Below are positions 51,568 through 61,700 of a DNA stretch of 64,000 nucleotides, piece after piece. The position numbers and the translations under genes were made by a program. Location of the stretch: positions 62,001-126,000 of the forward strand of contig NZ_JPQU01000078.1 in NCBI RefSeq assembly GCF_000737245.1, written 5' to 3'. Position 1 is the stretch's first letter, and each line of letters begins with the position of its first letter. Under the pieces are notes generated by a model that had not been told where the DNA came from, did no database searches, and saw only the letters and a list, made by a program, of their open reading frames with translations. Source of the stretch: Pseudomonas syringae (GTDB lineage Bacteria; Pseudomonadota; Gammaproteobacteria; Pseudomonadales; Pseudomonadaceae).

Positions 51568-52767
51568 ATGAGCGAGAGCGCTTTCTCCAATCGCATCGTG
51601 CAAAGTTTGCTCGACACCGATCTGTACAAGCTGAGCATGATGCAGGCGGTGCTGCACAACTATCCCAACGTTGACGTTGAGTGGGAATTTCGCTGCCGCA
51701 ACGGCGAAGACTTGCGGCCCTATCTGGGTGAAATTCAGCAACAGATCAAGCAGCTCTGCGATTTGTCACTGAGTGCCCAGGAGCTGAATTTCCTGGAGCG
51801 CATCAACTTCATGAAGCCGGACTTCCTGAGGTTCCTGGGTCTTTTCCGCTTCAACACCCGCTACGTGAAAACCTTTATCGAAGACGACCAGCTGTGCATC
51901 CGCCTGCAAGGGCCATGGCTGCACGTGATTCTCTTCGAAGTGCCGGTCCTGGCGATTGTCAGTGAAGTGCGTAATCGTCATCGCCATCCGAACATTTTGC
52001 TCAGTCATGCCCGGGATCAGCTGTATCGCAAGTTCGACTGGCTGACCGCCAACGCCGAAGCCGATGAGCTGGCTGCGTTGAAGGTGGCGGACTTCGGCAC
52101 CCGTCGGCGTTTTTCCTATCGAGTCCAGGAAGAAGTGGTCGATGTGCTCAAACGAGACTTCCCCGGCCAGTTCGTGGGCACCAGTAATGTGCATCTGGCG
52201 CGCAAGTTTGACCTCAAGCCTTTAGGCACCATGGCCCACGAATGGATCATGGCTCACCAACAACTGGGCCCACGGCTGATTGATAGTCAAAGTGCCGCAC
52301 TTGATTGCTGGGTCCACGAATACCGCGGATTGCTGGGCATCGCGCTAACGGACTGCATCACCACCGATGCGTTTTTGCGCGATTTCGACCTGTATTTCGC
52401 CAAGCTCTTCGACGGCCTGCGTCACGATTCCGGTGATCCGGTGAAGTGGGCCGAAAAATGCATCCTGCATTACCGCAAGCTCGGGATTGATCCCATGAGC
52501 AAGACGCTGGTGTTTTCCGATGGCCTGACGTTGCCCAAGGCGCTGGAAATATTTCGCGCTTTGCGTGGTCGCATCAATGTCAGTTTCGGAATTGGCACTA
52601 ACCTGACCGCAGACATTCCGGGTGTCGAACCCATGAGCATCGTCCTGAAAATGACCGCTTGCGCGGGGCAACCGGTGGCCAAGATCTCCGACGAGCCGGG
52701 CAAGACCCAATGCAAGGACCCGAATTTCGTTTCATACCTGAGGCATGTGTTCAAAGTCGCAGACTGA
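51568..52767 (+). CDS. pncB: Nicotinate phosphoribosyltransferase
   Basis: The 399-residue enzyme makes nicotinate mononucleotide from nicotinate and PRPP. The N-terminal SLLDTDLYKLSMMQAVLHNY and the segment GTMAHEWIMAHQQ near residue 220, which holds the histidine that is phosphorylated during ATP use, are diagnostic. I chose ATG at 51568 (MSESAFSN), preceded by GGAG at eight bases. nadE follows after 83 bp, so the pair covers salvage of nicotinate to NAD. Confidence 0.96.
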   Translation: MSESAFSNRIVQSLLDTDLYKLSMMQAVLHNYPNVDVEWEFRCRNGEDLRPYLGEIQQQIKQLCDLSLSAQELNFLERINFMKPDFLRFLGLFRFNTRYVKTFIEDDQLCIRLQGPWLHVILFEVPVLAIVSEVRNRHRHPNILLSHARDQLYRKFDWLTANAEADELAALKVADFGTRRRFSYRVQEEVVDVLKRDFPGQFVGTSNVHLARKFDLKPLGTMAHEWIMAHQQLGPRLIDSQSAALDCWVHEYRGLLGIALTDCITTDAFLRDFDLYFAKLFDGLRHDSGDPVKWAEKCILHYRKLGIDPMSKTLVFSDGLTLPKALEIFRALRGRINVSFGIGTNLTADIPGVEPMSIVLKMTACAGQPVAKISDEPGKTQCKDPNFVSYLRHVFKVAD

Positions 52768-52850
52768 TTTGCAGCACTGAACCATTGGCCTTCTATTTGT
52801 TACCAGCTATCTGTCACCGCATAGCTGCCAACCCTACCAAGGAGTGAATC

Positions 52851-53678
52851 ATGCAAGCCGTACAGCTCCAGATCGCTGAACAGCTCAAGGTCCAACCACC
52901 TTTCGCCGATGAAAACGCGCTGCAGGCCGAAGTGGCCCGACGTATCGTGTTCATTCAGGACTGCCTGATCAATGCCCGACTCAAGACCCTGGTACTGGGC
53001 ATCAGTGGCGGCGTTGACTCATTGACCGCCGGCCTGCTGGCTCAGCGCGCAGTGGAAGAGTTGCGCAGCAGCACCGGCGATAACGGCTATCAGTTCATCG
53101 CCGTGCGCCTGCCCTACCTGGTGCAGCACGATGAGCACGAAGCCCAGGCATCGGTGGATTTCATCAACCCGGACGTGCGTCACACGGTCAATATCGGCAG
53201 CGCGGTCAAGGCGTTGGCGACTGAGATCAAGTCGTTTGAAGGTCAACATGCCAGCGCAGTGGATTTCGTGCTCGGCAATACCAAAGCGCGCATGCGCATG
53301 GTGGCGCAATACACTATCGCCGGTGTGCATCAGGGGCTGGTGATCGGCACGGACCATGCGGCCGAAGCGGTGATGGGTTTCTTCACCAAATTCGGTGATG
53401 GCGCCTGCGACCTGGCACCGCTCAGCGGGCTGGTGAAGAATCAGGTGCGCTCGATTGCCCGGCATTTTGGCGCTCCCGAATCACTGGTGGAAAAAGTCCC
53501 CACCGCCGACCTTGAAGACCTGATGCCCGGCAAACCGGACGAAGCGTCACATGGCGTGACCTACGCTGAAATCGATGCCTTCCTGCACGGCGAACCGGTG
53601 CGTGACGAGGCGTTCAAGATCATCTGCGACACCTACACCAAGACCCAGCACAAGCGGGAATTGCCGTACGCGCCTTGA
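52851..53678 (+). CDS. nadE: NH3-dependent NAD synthetase
   Basis: The 275-residue enzyme converts nicotinate adenine dinucleotide to NAD with ATP and ammonia. The P-loop LGISGGVDSLTAGLL is near residue 48; there is no glutaminase domain, so it is the short ammonia-dependent form. GTDHAAEAVMGFFTKFGDGA near residue 165 is also typical. It is the probable second gene of the pncB-nadE unit. Confidence 0.96.
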   Translation: MQAVQLQIAEQLKVQPPFADENALQAEVARRIVFIQDCLINARLKTLVLGISGGVDSLTAGLLAQRAVEELRSSTGDNGYQFIAVRLPYLVQHDEHEAQASVDFINPDVRHTVNIGSAVKALATEIKSFEGQHASAVDFVLGNTKARMRMVAQYTIAGVHQGLVIGTDHAAEAVMGFFTKFGDGACDLAPLSGLVKNQVRSIARHFGAPESLVEKVPTADLEDLMPGKPDEASHGVTYAEIDAFLHGEPVRDEAFKIICDTYTKTQHKRELPYAP

Positions 53679-53725
53679 TGGTAGCCGCTCCCGGATCAAA
53701 CTGTGAGAGCGGTGCTTGGGCTAGC

Positions 53726-53821
53726 GACGTGGGACCGGCTTCAGCCGGGAAGAGGCCAATACATCCGCTACATAGCGATAGTCTGAAATGCCGCCTTCCC
53801 GGCTGAAGCCGGTCCCACGTC
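53726..53821. repeat. REP doublet
   Basis: Arms GACGTGGGACCGGCTTCAGC and its complement between the convergent nadE and azurin genes. Confidence 0.88.
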
Positions 53822-53865
53822 GTCCACTTGCAGGCAAACCCAGAGTTCAACCCCCGCAGCCCTGT

Positions 53866-54312
53866 TTACTTCAGGGTCACCGCACCTTTCATGATGCTGA
53901 TGTGGCCCGGAAACGAGCAGAAGAACTGGTACTTCTCAGCCGGATCCAGTTTCGAGACGTCGAACGTGACCGAATCCGTCTCACCCGCACCGATCAGTTT
54001 GGTGTGGGCGATGATCCGGGCGTCGTCGGCTTTCAGGTAATCCTTGTCGACTCCGGCCGCCATGCCTTCGCTGGCGATGGCTGGAGCGTCAGCCTCTTTG
54101 CTCAACACCCAGTTATGCCCCATGACGTTCTTCGGCAAGCTGCCGGAGTGAGTCAGCTCGACGGTGAACGTCTTGCAGCTTTTGTCGATTTCGATGGCCT
54201 TGGTGTTGAAGGACATCTGGTCGGTGGAGTCGACCGTCACTTTGCACTCGGCTGCCAGCAAGTGACCACTGGCCAACGTCAGCAGGGAAGCAGCAACAAG
54301 CTTGCGAATCAT
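53866..54312 (-). CDS. azu: Azurin
   Basis: The 148-residue protein has a signal peptide (MIRKLVAASLLTLASGHLLA) and the mature start AECKVTVDSTDQMSF of azurin, a periplasmic blue copper electron carrier. Copper ligands are present: His in NVMGHNWV, Cys and His in FFCSFPGH and Met in SIMKG. Two further cysteines (AEC and DKSC) would form the disulfide. It stands alone. In P. aeruginosa ANR and RpoS control it; I see no clear ANR box here. Confidence 0.97.
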   Translation of the reverse strand: MIRKLVAASLLTLASGHLLAAECKVTVDSTDQMSFNTKAIEIDKSCKTFTVELTHSGSLPKNVMGHNWVLSKEADAPAIASEGMAAGVDKDYLKADDARIIAHTKLIGAGETDSVTFDVSKLDPAEKYQFFCSFPGHISIMKGAVTLK

Positions 54313-54520
54313 GGGGAATCTCCGAGACAGGTATTTTAGTAATTACGTGAAAGAGTGCCTGATGTCCCGCCAGGTTCCAATGACCTGCGTCAACAAGGCT
54401 CAGTGGCGTCTCGCTATCAGGGTCATGGAAAGAATCAAACAGCCAGCAGCCTTTGATCCGAGCAACATGAGCCATCGCCGCTCATCAGAGCTCATCCGCT
54501 GGACCATCAGGAACGCCATC

Positions 54521-54607
54521 ATGCCGCTCAACAATTTTTTCCGTAACCTGTTCGCCGCCTACGCCTGTGCCGCCAGCGGCTGTGATGCGGGTGAATCCGA
54601 GGCGTAA
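54521..54607 (+). CDS. Possible 28-residue protein
   Basis: MPLNNFFRNLFAAYACAASG plus eight residues, preceded by AGGAA at seven bases. It is amphipathic and has two cysteines. It lies in the otherwise empty 426-bp gap between azurin and the next gene. Support is limited to the ribosome site and composition. Confidence 0.35.
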   Translation: MPLNNFFRNLFAAYACAASGCDAGESEA

Positions 54608-54738
54608 TAACCGCAGATTAAGGACGAAAGCTGGCCGTGCGAAATTAAGCTATTGGACCATCTGACGCACAACGCCGTGTGTCCGGCCCCATTCTCAGGC
54701 AGAATGGCGGCATTTCCAGTCTGAACAGAGGATCGCCC

Positions 54739-54936
54739 ATGGCTAAACCTAATTACTCCTTCGCCAAACGTCAGAGAGACCTGGCCAAAGAGCAGAAGAA
54801 AGAGGAAAAGCTACAGCGCAAAAACGCTGCCTTGGCCGAGACCACCGCTGAAGGCGAGACCGTTGAAGGCGACGAGTCCGTTGATGACGCGCCAACGGCT
54901 GATCAGGCAACTACTGACGACAAGCCAGCAAATTGA
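54739..54936 (+). CDS. Small highly charged hypothetical protein
   Basis: The 65-residue protein begins MAKPNYSFAKRQRDLAKEQK with a basic helical half (Lys/Arg-rich) followed by an acidic, Ala/Thr-rich tail (GDESVDDAPTADQATTDD). Small proteins like this are common in pseudomonads, but function is unknown. ATG at 54739 follows AGAGGA. The charge split suggests nucleic-acid contact or disorder, which is only inference. Confidence 0.7.
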   Translation: MAKPNYSFAKRQRDLAKEQKKEEKLQRKNAALAETTAEGETVEGDESVDDAPTADQATTDDKPAN

Positions 54937-54976
54937 GTACCCCTGCGGGGAATGTTTGCCCGCAAGCGGATGTGAC

Positions 54977-55070
54977 GACGTGGGACCGGCTTCAGCCGGG
55001 AAGAGGCCGGGACAGACGCTAAATCTTTCCCTACCGACCAACTGCTTTCCCGGCTAAAGCCGGTCCCACG
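54977..55070. repeat. REP doublet
   Basis: Arms CGTGGGACCGGCTTCAGCCG and CCGGCTAAAGCCGGTCCCAC lie between convergent genes. Confidence 0.88.
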
Positions 55071-55107
55071 GCACCGCTCCAACAAATGGGTCATTTGCAC
55101 CCAGACC

Positions 55108-56001
55108 TCACCCCTCAATCGGCATCACCGTCACTCGCACTTCCGGGTCATGGCTACCCCCTCCCAGAATCACCCCGCGCAACGGCGAAACGTCCGAGAA
55201 ATCTCTCCCCCAAGCCAGACTGATGTGCTCCAGCGCAGGCTGCACGTTGTTGGTCGGGTCGAAATCCACCCAACCCAATACCGGGCAAAACACTGAAACC
55301 CATGCATGTGACGCATCGGCACCGATCAACCGTGGCTGCCCTGGCGGTGGCTGAGTCAAGAGATAGCCGCTGATGTAGCGCGCCGACAAGCCCCGTGAAC
55401 GCAAACAGGCCAGCATCAAGTGAGCGAAGTCCTGACAAACACCGCGGCGGGTTTCCAACACTTCCACCAGCGGGGTCGCCACTTGGGTTGCTTCGCCATC
55501 AAAAGTGAACTCGGTGAATATCTTCTCCATCAACGCCTGCACGCAGAACATCAACGGCTGACCCGCCATGAAGCAATCGGCCGAGAACTCGATGAAAGAC
55601 TGTTTCAAATGCACATAGGGCGACTCGAAGCGGTAACGGCAGGCTTCAAGGATGTCTGCCGACATCGGCCGGGTGCTGTACATCATTGCGCTTCGAGTGG
55701 ATTCCCAGGCTGGAGACTGTTGGAAATCCAGCTTAGGACGTCCCAGCACTTCAACCTGTAAACGCGCATTGACCTGCAACTCGTCATGGGGCCGTTCGAA
55801 GGCCAGTCGGGTCAGCGGGTTGCCGAACACATCAAACTCGTCCCGGCGAATGGTCGGGATCGGGCTGATCAACAGTTGCTGCTCGGTGCAACGCTGCCAC
55901 TCGCTAGGCCGCGGCCATAGATGCGCCAACTGCTGGGCCAGGGAAACCGGGCTGTCGTACTTGTAGTGTGTGTCGTGAAAAATCTGGTAATGGGCACTCA
56001 T
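55108..56001 (-). CDS. Transglutaminase-like cysteine protease/transferase
   Basis: The 297-residue cytoplasmic protein has the bacterial transglutaminase N-terminal domain (HDTHYKYDSPVSLAQQLAHL, near residue 9) and the catalytic fold: cysteine in TRRGVCQDFAHLML near 187, histidine in DASHAWVSVF near 228 and aspartate in GWVDFDPTNN near 243. The triad is intact. It is the last of a three-gene cluster with the ATP-grasp/Alpha-E protein and a second, larger transglutaminase. Family members may cleave or join isopeptide or amide bonds; substrate is unknown. Confidence 0.9.
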   Translation of the reverse strand: MSAHYQIFHDTHYKYDSPVSLAQQLAHLWPRPSEWQRCTEQQLLISPIPTIRRDEFDVFGNPLTRLAFERPHDELQVNARLQVEVLGRPKLDFQQSPAWESTRSAMMYSTRPMSADILEACRYRFESPYVHLKQSFIEFSADCFMAGQPLMFCVQALMEKIFTEFTFDGEATQVATPLVEVLETRRGVCQDFAHLMLACLRSRGLSARYISGYLLTQPPPGQPRLIGADASHAWVSVFCPVLGWVDFDPTNNVQPALEHISLAWGRDFSDVSPLRGVILGGGSHDPEVRVTVMPIEG

Positions 56002-58496
56002 CAGACGGACACCGTTCGCTGGCTGATATCGTCGACATGGGCGAAATGGCGCAGGGCAAGGCGGTCGGACACCTGGCCGCTGGCATCGCCAATGGTTTGC
56101 AGCAAATCGGCAAGGCCGTCGAGCACCGCCCGCAGGCTGCTTTCACCAAACAATGGATTCTCCAGACAGCCCAGATCGAAGCTCGACAGACGACGCACCA
56201 ACGTACCCAGGCTTGCGTCTCGCGGTGCGCCGAAGTCTTCGTTCAAACGATTGAGCGAGCGCGACACCAGCTTGAGCTGGAACAGCACCGCGTGGGGGTT
56301 CTGATCGTCGAGCAAGAGCAGATCCAGCACCGGAATCAGCTGCGGAACCGCCAAATAACGGGAGCGATAGGTGATGCTGCTGTTGCCAAGCTCCAGCAAC
56401 CATTCAAGCCCGGCCTGATCGGTCGCGGCCACGCCTCGCAGGAATGCCGCCAGACTGGTGCTGAGGAATTTCAGACGCTCGACCCGGCGACCGATCATCA
56501 GGAATCGCCAGCCTTCGTCACGGGTCATGTCGTCCAGGGCGAAACCGGACAGGGCCGCCAGGGACATCACCAGCCGATTGAGGAAGTCCAGCAGTTCGCC
56601 GAAGTCCGGCTCTTCGGCTTCCAGGCTCAGAGCTTCGCGTTGCAACTCTACCAAGGCCTGCCAGTTTTCCCTGGACAGCTTGCCGCGCACTTGCGATGCC
56701 GCCCACTGCAGACGCTGCAGGTTGGCACGCAGGCTGAACGGCCATTCTTCGCCCAGCAGGGCCGCCAGCAGCCGCTCATGCAGCTCGCCGCCCTCTTCCT
56801 CATCGGGTAGCAGGTTCAGGCGCTCACCCAGCGCCACCGCAGCCTCAAGGGCCACAGGATCATCGCCGTCCACATAACGGGCCAGCATGATGCGCAGCAA
56901 TCGGGCGCTGTTGTCGCAGCGTTCACAGTAACGACCGAACCAGAACAGGTTTTCCACCACACGTGAAGGCAAGTATGGGTCGCGACGAATCAGGTCATGA
57001 ACGCCCAGGGCACGCTGGCCCTTCCAAGGCTCGCCCGCCTGGGAAAACTCACCCAGCACCCAGGTGTCCTTGCTCGCCCCGCCGCGCTGCATCGACACCA
57101 CGTCGGCATCGGCTTCGGCAGCGACTCGGGTAAGACCACCGGGCAGCACGCGATAGCCATCGTTGCTGGCCACGGCATACGCGCGCATGCCAATGGCCCG
57201 TGGCTGCAAGTGTTCGCCGTCAGACTGCCAGATAGGCGCGTGGGAGAGCTGTGCCAGTTCCTGAGCCACATAAGCGTACGGCCGGGCCTGCATTCGCTGC
57301 GCCAGTGTTTGCCGCTGCGCCTCATTCAGGTCCCGGCCGAATACCGGCGTGAAACTCTGGGAAGGAAAGGCCGGCTTGATCAGCAGTTCCGGTAATTTGG
57401 CCAAGGCTTCGGCCAGCACCGGCGGCTCACCGCACCACCAGGTGGCGACCGATGGCAGGATCAGCTCTTCGCCAAACAGGTGCTGACAGATCTTCGGTAG
57501 AAAGCCCAACAGACCCGGGGATTCCAGTACGCCGCTGCCCAAGGCATTGGCGACCAGCACCCGGCCCTGACGCACGGCTTCCAGCAGCCCGGGCACACCC
57601 AGTGCCGAATCGGTGCGCAGTTCCAGCGGATCACAGAAATCATCGTCCAGACGACGCATGATCGCGTGCACCCGGCGCAGGCCGCTGAGGGTCTTCAGAT
57701 AGACCGTCGCGTCGCGCACCGTTAAATCGCCGCCTTCAACCAGCGGATAGCCGAGCTGACGTGCCAGGTAGAGGTGTTCGAAATAGCTTTCGTTGAAACG
57801 ACCCGGCGTCAGCAACACCACCAGAGGCGTTTCGTTGTTGGCCGGGGCCTGACGCGCCAGAGTCTCCTGCAACGAACGGAAGAAGCCGGACAGGTGCTGA
57901 ACCTGCAAATCGCGGTAGGTTTCCGGGAAGGCCCGGGACACGATCTGGCGGTTTTCCAACGCATAACCGGCACCGGACGGCGCCTGGGTGCGATCCGCCG
58001 TAACCCACCAGCGACCATCGGGAGTGCGCGCCAGGTCCACGGCGTACATGTGCAGGAAAATACCTTCCGGCGGCACCACGCCTTGGCACGGCCATAAAAA
58101 GTTGTTGTGACCAAACACCAGTTCGGCGGGCAGCAAACCACTGGCGATCAGGGTTTGCGGGCCATAAAGGTCCGCGAGCACGGCGTTGAGCAAGCGCCCC
58201 CGCTGCGCGATGCCTGCCGCAACGTGTTGCCATTCTTCAGCAGGAATCAGGTGCGGGAGCAGATCCAGCTCCCACGGCCGGTCGGCCCCTTTGGGATCGG
58301 CATAGACGTTGTAAGTGACGCCGTTTTCCTGAATCTGCCGGGCCAACAGCGCCTGACGCTGCATCAATTGCGCGGGGCTGCTGCGTTGCAGATGCTCATA
58401 CAGGCGCTGCCAATGCGGGCGAACGGCACCGTCGGCATCAAGCATTTCGTGATAGGTACCCGGGAACAGCGGGTAGCGGTCAAGCAAGTCGGGCAT
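56001..58496 (-). CDS. Circularly permuted ATP-grasp / Alpha-E fusion protein
   Basis: The 831-residue protein joins two domains that are separate genes in many bacteria. Residues 1 to about 480 are a circularly permuted type 2 ATP-grasp (ENGVTYNVYADPKG near 54, LFGHNN-like VFGHNNFLWPCQG near 122, a region ending IKPAFPSQSFTPVFG). From about residue 510 (VENLFWFGRYCERCDNSARL) it is an Alpha-E helical domain. Such proteins are predicted amidoligases that make peptide bonds from ATP. It overlaps the small transglutaminase gene by one base. Confidence 0.92.
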   Translation of the reverse strand: MPDLLDRYPLFPGTYHEMLDADGAVRPHWQRLYEHLQRSSPAQLMQRQALLARQIQENGVTYNVYADPKGADRPWELDLLPHLIPAEEWQHVAAGIAQRGRLLNAVLADLYGPQTLIASGLLPAELVFGHNNFLWPCQGVVPPEGIFLHMYAVDLARTPDGRWWVTADRTQAPSGAGYALENRQIVSRAFPETYRDLQVQHLSGFFRSLQETLARQAPANNETPLVVLLTPGRFNESYFEHLYLARQLGYPLVEGGDLTVRDATVYLKTLSGLRRVHAIMRRLDDDFCDPLELRTDSALGVPGLLEAVRQGRVLVANALGSGVLESPGLLGFLPKICQHLFGEELILPSVATWWCGEPPVLAEALAKLPELLIKPAFPSQSFTPVFGRDLNEAQRQTLAQRMQARPYAYVAQELAQLSHAPIWQSDGEHLQPRAIGMRAYAVASNDGYRVLPGGLTRVAAEADADVVSMQRGGASKDTWVLGEFSQAGEPWKGQRALGVHDLIRRDPYLPSRVVENLFWFGRYCERCDNSARLLRIMLARYVDGDDPVALEAAVALGERLNLLPDEEEGGELHERLLAALLGEEWPFSLRANLQRLQWAASQVRGKLSRENWQALVELQREALSLEAEEPDFGELLDFLNRLVMSLAALSGFALDDMTRDEGWRFLMIGRRVERLKFLSTSLAAFLRGVAATDQAGLEWLLELGNSSITYRSRYLAVPQLIPVLDLLLLDDQNPHAVLFQLKLVSRSLNRLNEDFGAPRDASLGTLVRRLSSFDLGCLENPLFGESSLRAVLDGLADLLQTIGDASGQVSDRLALRHFAHVDDISQRTVSV

Positions 58497-58608
58497 GGAA
58501 GGCTCGGCAGAGACTAAAGATTTCAGATTAGCGCAATCAGATGTCAGCCAATGAACGGTTGCATCGGGCTGGCGGAATCACTTTTATAAAATAACGATAC
58601 AGAACCCT

Positions 58609-58715
58609 CTGTAGGAGCGACCGGGGTGGCGCTCCACCTTGCTCGCGATAGCGTCCGGTCAGACGACTATTTATCGAACGTCCGGACGCTATCGCGAGCA
58701 AGCTCGCTCCTACAG
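58609..58715. repeat. REP doublet with an inserted segment in the left arm
   Basis: CTGTAGGAGCGACCGGGGTG is followed by GCGCTCCACCTTGCTCGCGA on the left and a normal AGCAAGCTCGCTCCTACAG on the right. It separates the large transglutaminase gene from the ATP-grasp gene. Confidence 0.8.
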
Positions 58716-58744
58716 AGTACGAGTTGCAATTCCCTGCCGACCTA

Positions 58745-61700
58745 TCAATGCAAACGCATATCCAGCGTCATCGGCAGTTCGTCATTGATGCTCAGCAGTG
58801 GCACTTCCAATTTGCCGGGGGTGTGGCCGATCCTGAAGAAGCGCGCCAGACGCCGGCTTTCCGCTTCGTTGGCGTTGACCGGTAAAGTCTCGTAATTACG
58901 GCCCCCAGGATGCGCGACATGATACTCGCAGCCGCCCAGCGAGCGCTGCATCCAGGTATCGATCAAGTCGAATACCAACGGCGCATGCACGGGGATGGTC
59001 GGTTGCAGGCAGTTGGCCGGTTGCCAGGCACGATAACGCACCCCCGCAACAAACTCGCCGACCCGACCTGTGGGCTGCAATGGTATCGCAACGCCATTAC
59101 AGGTCAGTACATATCGTGTCGGCGGCAAGCCATTAATCTTGACCTGCAAGCGCTCCAGTGAAGAATCCACATACCGGACCGCGCCCCCGGCCGAGCCCTC
59201 CTCACCCAGCACGTGCCAAGGCTCAAGGGCTTGACGCAATTCCAGTTCGATGCCGCTGACGCTGTAATCGCCCACTTTCGGGAAGCGGAATTCCAGATGC
59301 GCGGCAAACCATTCGGCGCGAAGCGGGTAGCCAGCGCTGTTCAGTTCCTCGATCACATCGGCAAAATCCTGCTCAATGAAGTGCGGCAACATGAACCGGT
59401 CATGCAACTGCGTACCCCAGCGCGCCAGCTTCGCAGGCGCATAAGGTTCACGCCAGAATTTCGCGACCAATGCGCGCAGCAACAATTGCTGCGCCAGGCT
59501 CATGCGTGCATGAGGCGGCATTTCGAAAGCCCGCAGCTCCAGCAAGCCAAGGCGGCCGGTCGCACCATCCGGCGAATACAACTTGTCGATGCAGAACTCG
59601 GCGCGGTGAGTGTTGCCGGTGACGTCGATCAGCAAATTGCGCAACAGACGGTCGATCAGCCACGGTGCGACTTCTTCTCCCGGCTCAGGCATCTGCGAAA
59701 AGGCCAGCTCTATTTCATACAGCGAATCGTTACGCGCTTCATCCACCCGGGGGGCCTGGGACGTGGGGCCGATGAACAACCCGGAAAACAGGTACGACAG
59801 CGACGGATGGTTATGCCAGTAACTGAGCAGACTGCGCAGCAAGTCGGGGCGGCGCAGGAACGGTGAATCTGCCGGCGTCGCGCCACCCATGACAAAGTGG
59901 TTGCCTCCTCCGGTGCCGGTGTGGCGACCGTCGATCATGAACTTCTCGGTGGTCAGGCGCGTCAGGCGCGCCTGTTCATAGAGGAATTCCGTGCGCTCGA
60001 CCAACTCGTCCCAAGTCGCAGACGGCTGAACATTGACCTCGATAACACCGGGGTCCGGGGTAATCCGGAAGTTGGCCAGACGCGGATCACTCGGCGGCTC
60101 ATAACCTTCCAGCAATATCGGGCAATTGAGTTCCTGGGCCGTGGCCTCGATGGCTGCCGTCAGCTCCAGGTAATGCTCAAGTTTCTCCAACGGCGGCATG
60201 AACAGGTACAAACGCCCTTCCCGGGCCTCGGCACACAGCGCGGTGCGGGTCAGCCAGTCAGCGGACTCGTCGACCTTGGGCATGCGCTCGGCATTGGCAT
60301 CATCAATCTCGCTCAGACCGCTGAGTTGCGACTGAATCTGCTCGCCATCCGGCAGCTGCGGGAAGTCCTGGTTGTGGTCGGTGGGATGGATGAACGGATA
60401 TTCCGCCGCCTTGACCCACGGTTGCGACGCCAATGGCAGGCGATAGCCCAACGCGGAGTCCCCCGGCACCAGACGACAATGGTTATCACGCAAATACCAG
60501 CGGCCACTCTGCCAGCGGTCACCGTCAGCACTGCGCGCCAGCGGCAACACCTGACCGATGATTTTATCCAGGCCCTGAGCGAAGACTTTGCGCAGACGCG
60601 CCCGCTCCAGCTCATCCCCAAGTCGCGAATCTTCAGCGCTGACGTTGGCCGGCAGCGCACCCTCGCGCCACAGGTAGTAGAAATTGTCTTCGTAAGCCGG
60701 GAACACAAAGCGCGCAGGCAGCTTCAGGCGTTCGGCAACACTGGCCAGAAACCTTCCGGCCAGCTCGCCGGTGGCACCGTAATCCTGGGTTTCTTCAGCG
60801 ATCAGGGCGTTATTGCGCCACACCGGCTGACCGTCCTTGCGCCAGAAGCAGTTCAGCGACCAGCGTGGCAGTTGCTCGCCGGGGTACCACTTGCCCTGGC
60901 CGAAATGCACGATGCCCAGCGGCGCGTAATGTTTGCGCATGCGCTGGAACAATTCGGCAGACAGTTCACGTTTTTTCGGGCCCAGTGCGGCGGTGTTCCA
61001 CTCAGCACCGTCACGGTCATCGATGGACACGAACGTCGGCTCACCACCCATGGTCAGGCGCACGTCGTCGCGGCTCAGATCACTGTCGATCTTGTGCCCA
61101 AGGGCCTGAATCTCGGCCCATTGCTCTTCGGTGTAAGGCTTGGTGACCCGAGGCGCTTCCCAGATGCGCTCGACGGACATTTCGTGGCTGAACTCGGTTT
61201 CGCAAGGCTCAACCAGCCCGCTGATCGGCGCCGCCGACGAAGGCTCCGGACTGCACGCCAACGGAATGTGTCCTTCGCCCGCGAACAGCCCGGAGGTGGC
61301 ATCCAGACCGACCCAGCCAGCGCCGGGCAGATAGACCTCGCACCAGGCGTGCAGGTCGGTGAAGTCCACATCAGTACCGGACGGCCCGTCCAACGCTTCG
61401 ACATCAGCCTTGAGCTGGATCAGGTAGCCAGAGACAAAACGCGCCGCCATGCCCAGATGACGCAGCAACTGCACCAGCAGCCACGCAGAGTCGCGGCACG
61501 AGCCGGAAGCGTTCTCCAAAGTGAATTCCGGGGTTTGTACACCGGGCTCCATACGGATCAGGTAAGCGATGTCCTGACTCAGACGCTGGTTCAGGCCCAC
61601 CAGAAAATCGATGGCGGGCAGCGGCGTGCGGTCGATACTGTCCAGATACGCGGCAAAGCGCGGCGAAAGCGGCAGCTTTTCCAGATAAGGCGCCAATTCG

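Noticed and set aside
54302..54520. Longer N-terminal extension of the 28-residue frame after azurin
   Set aside because: The extension overlaps the azurin start region, has no ribosome site and reads as low-quality sequence; only the ATG at 54521 has support.
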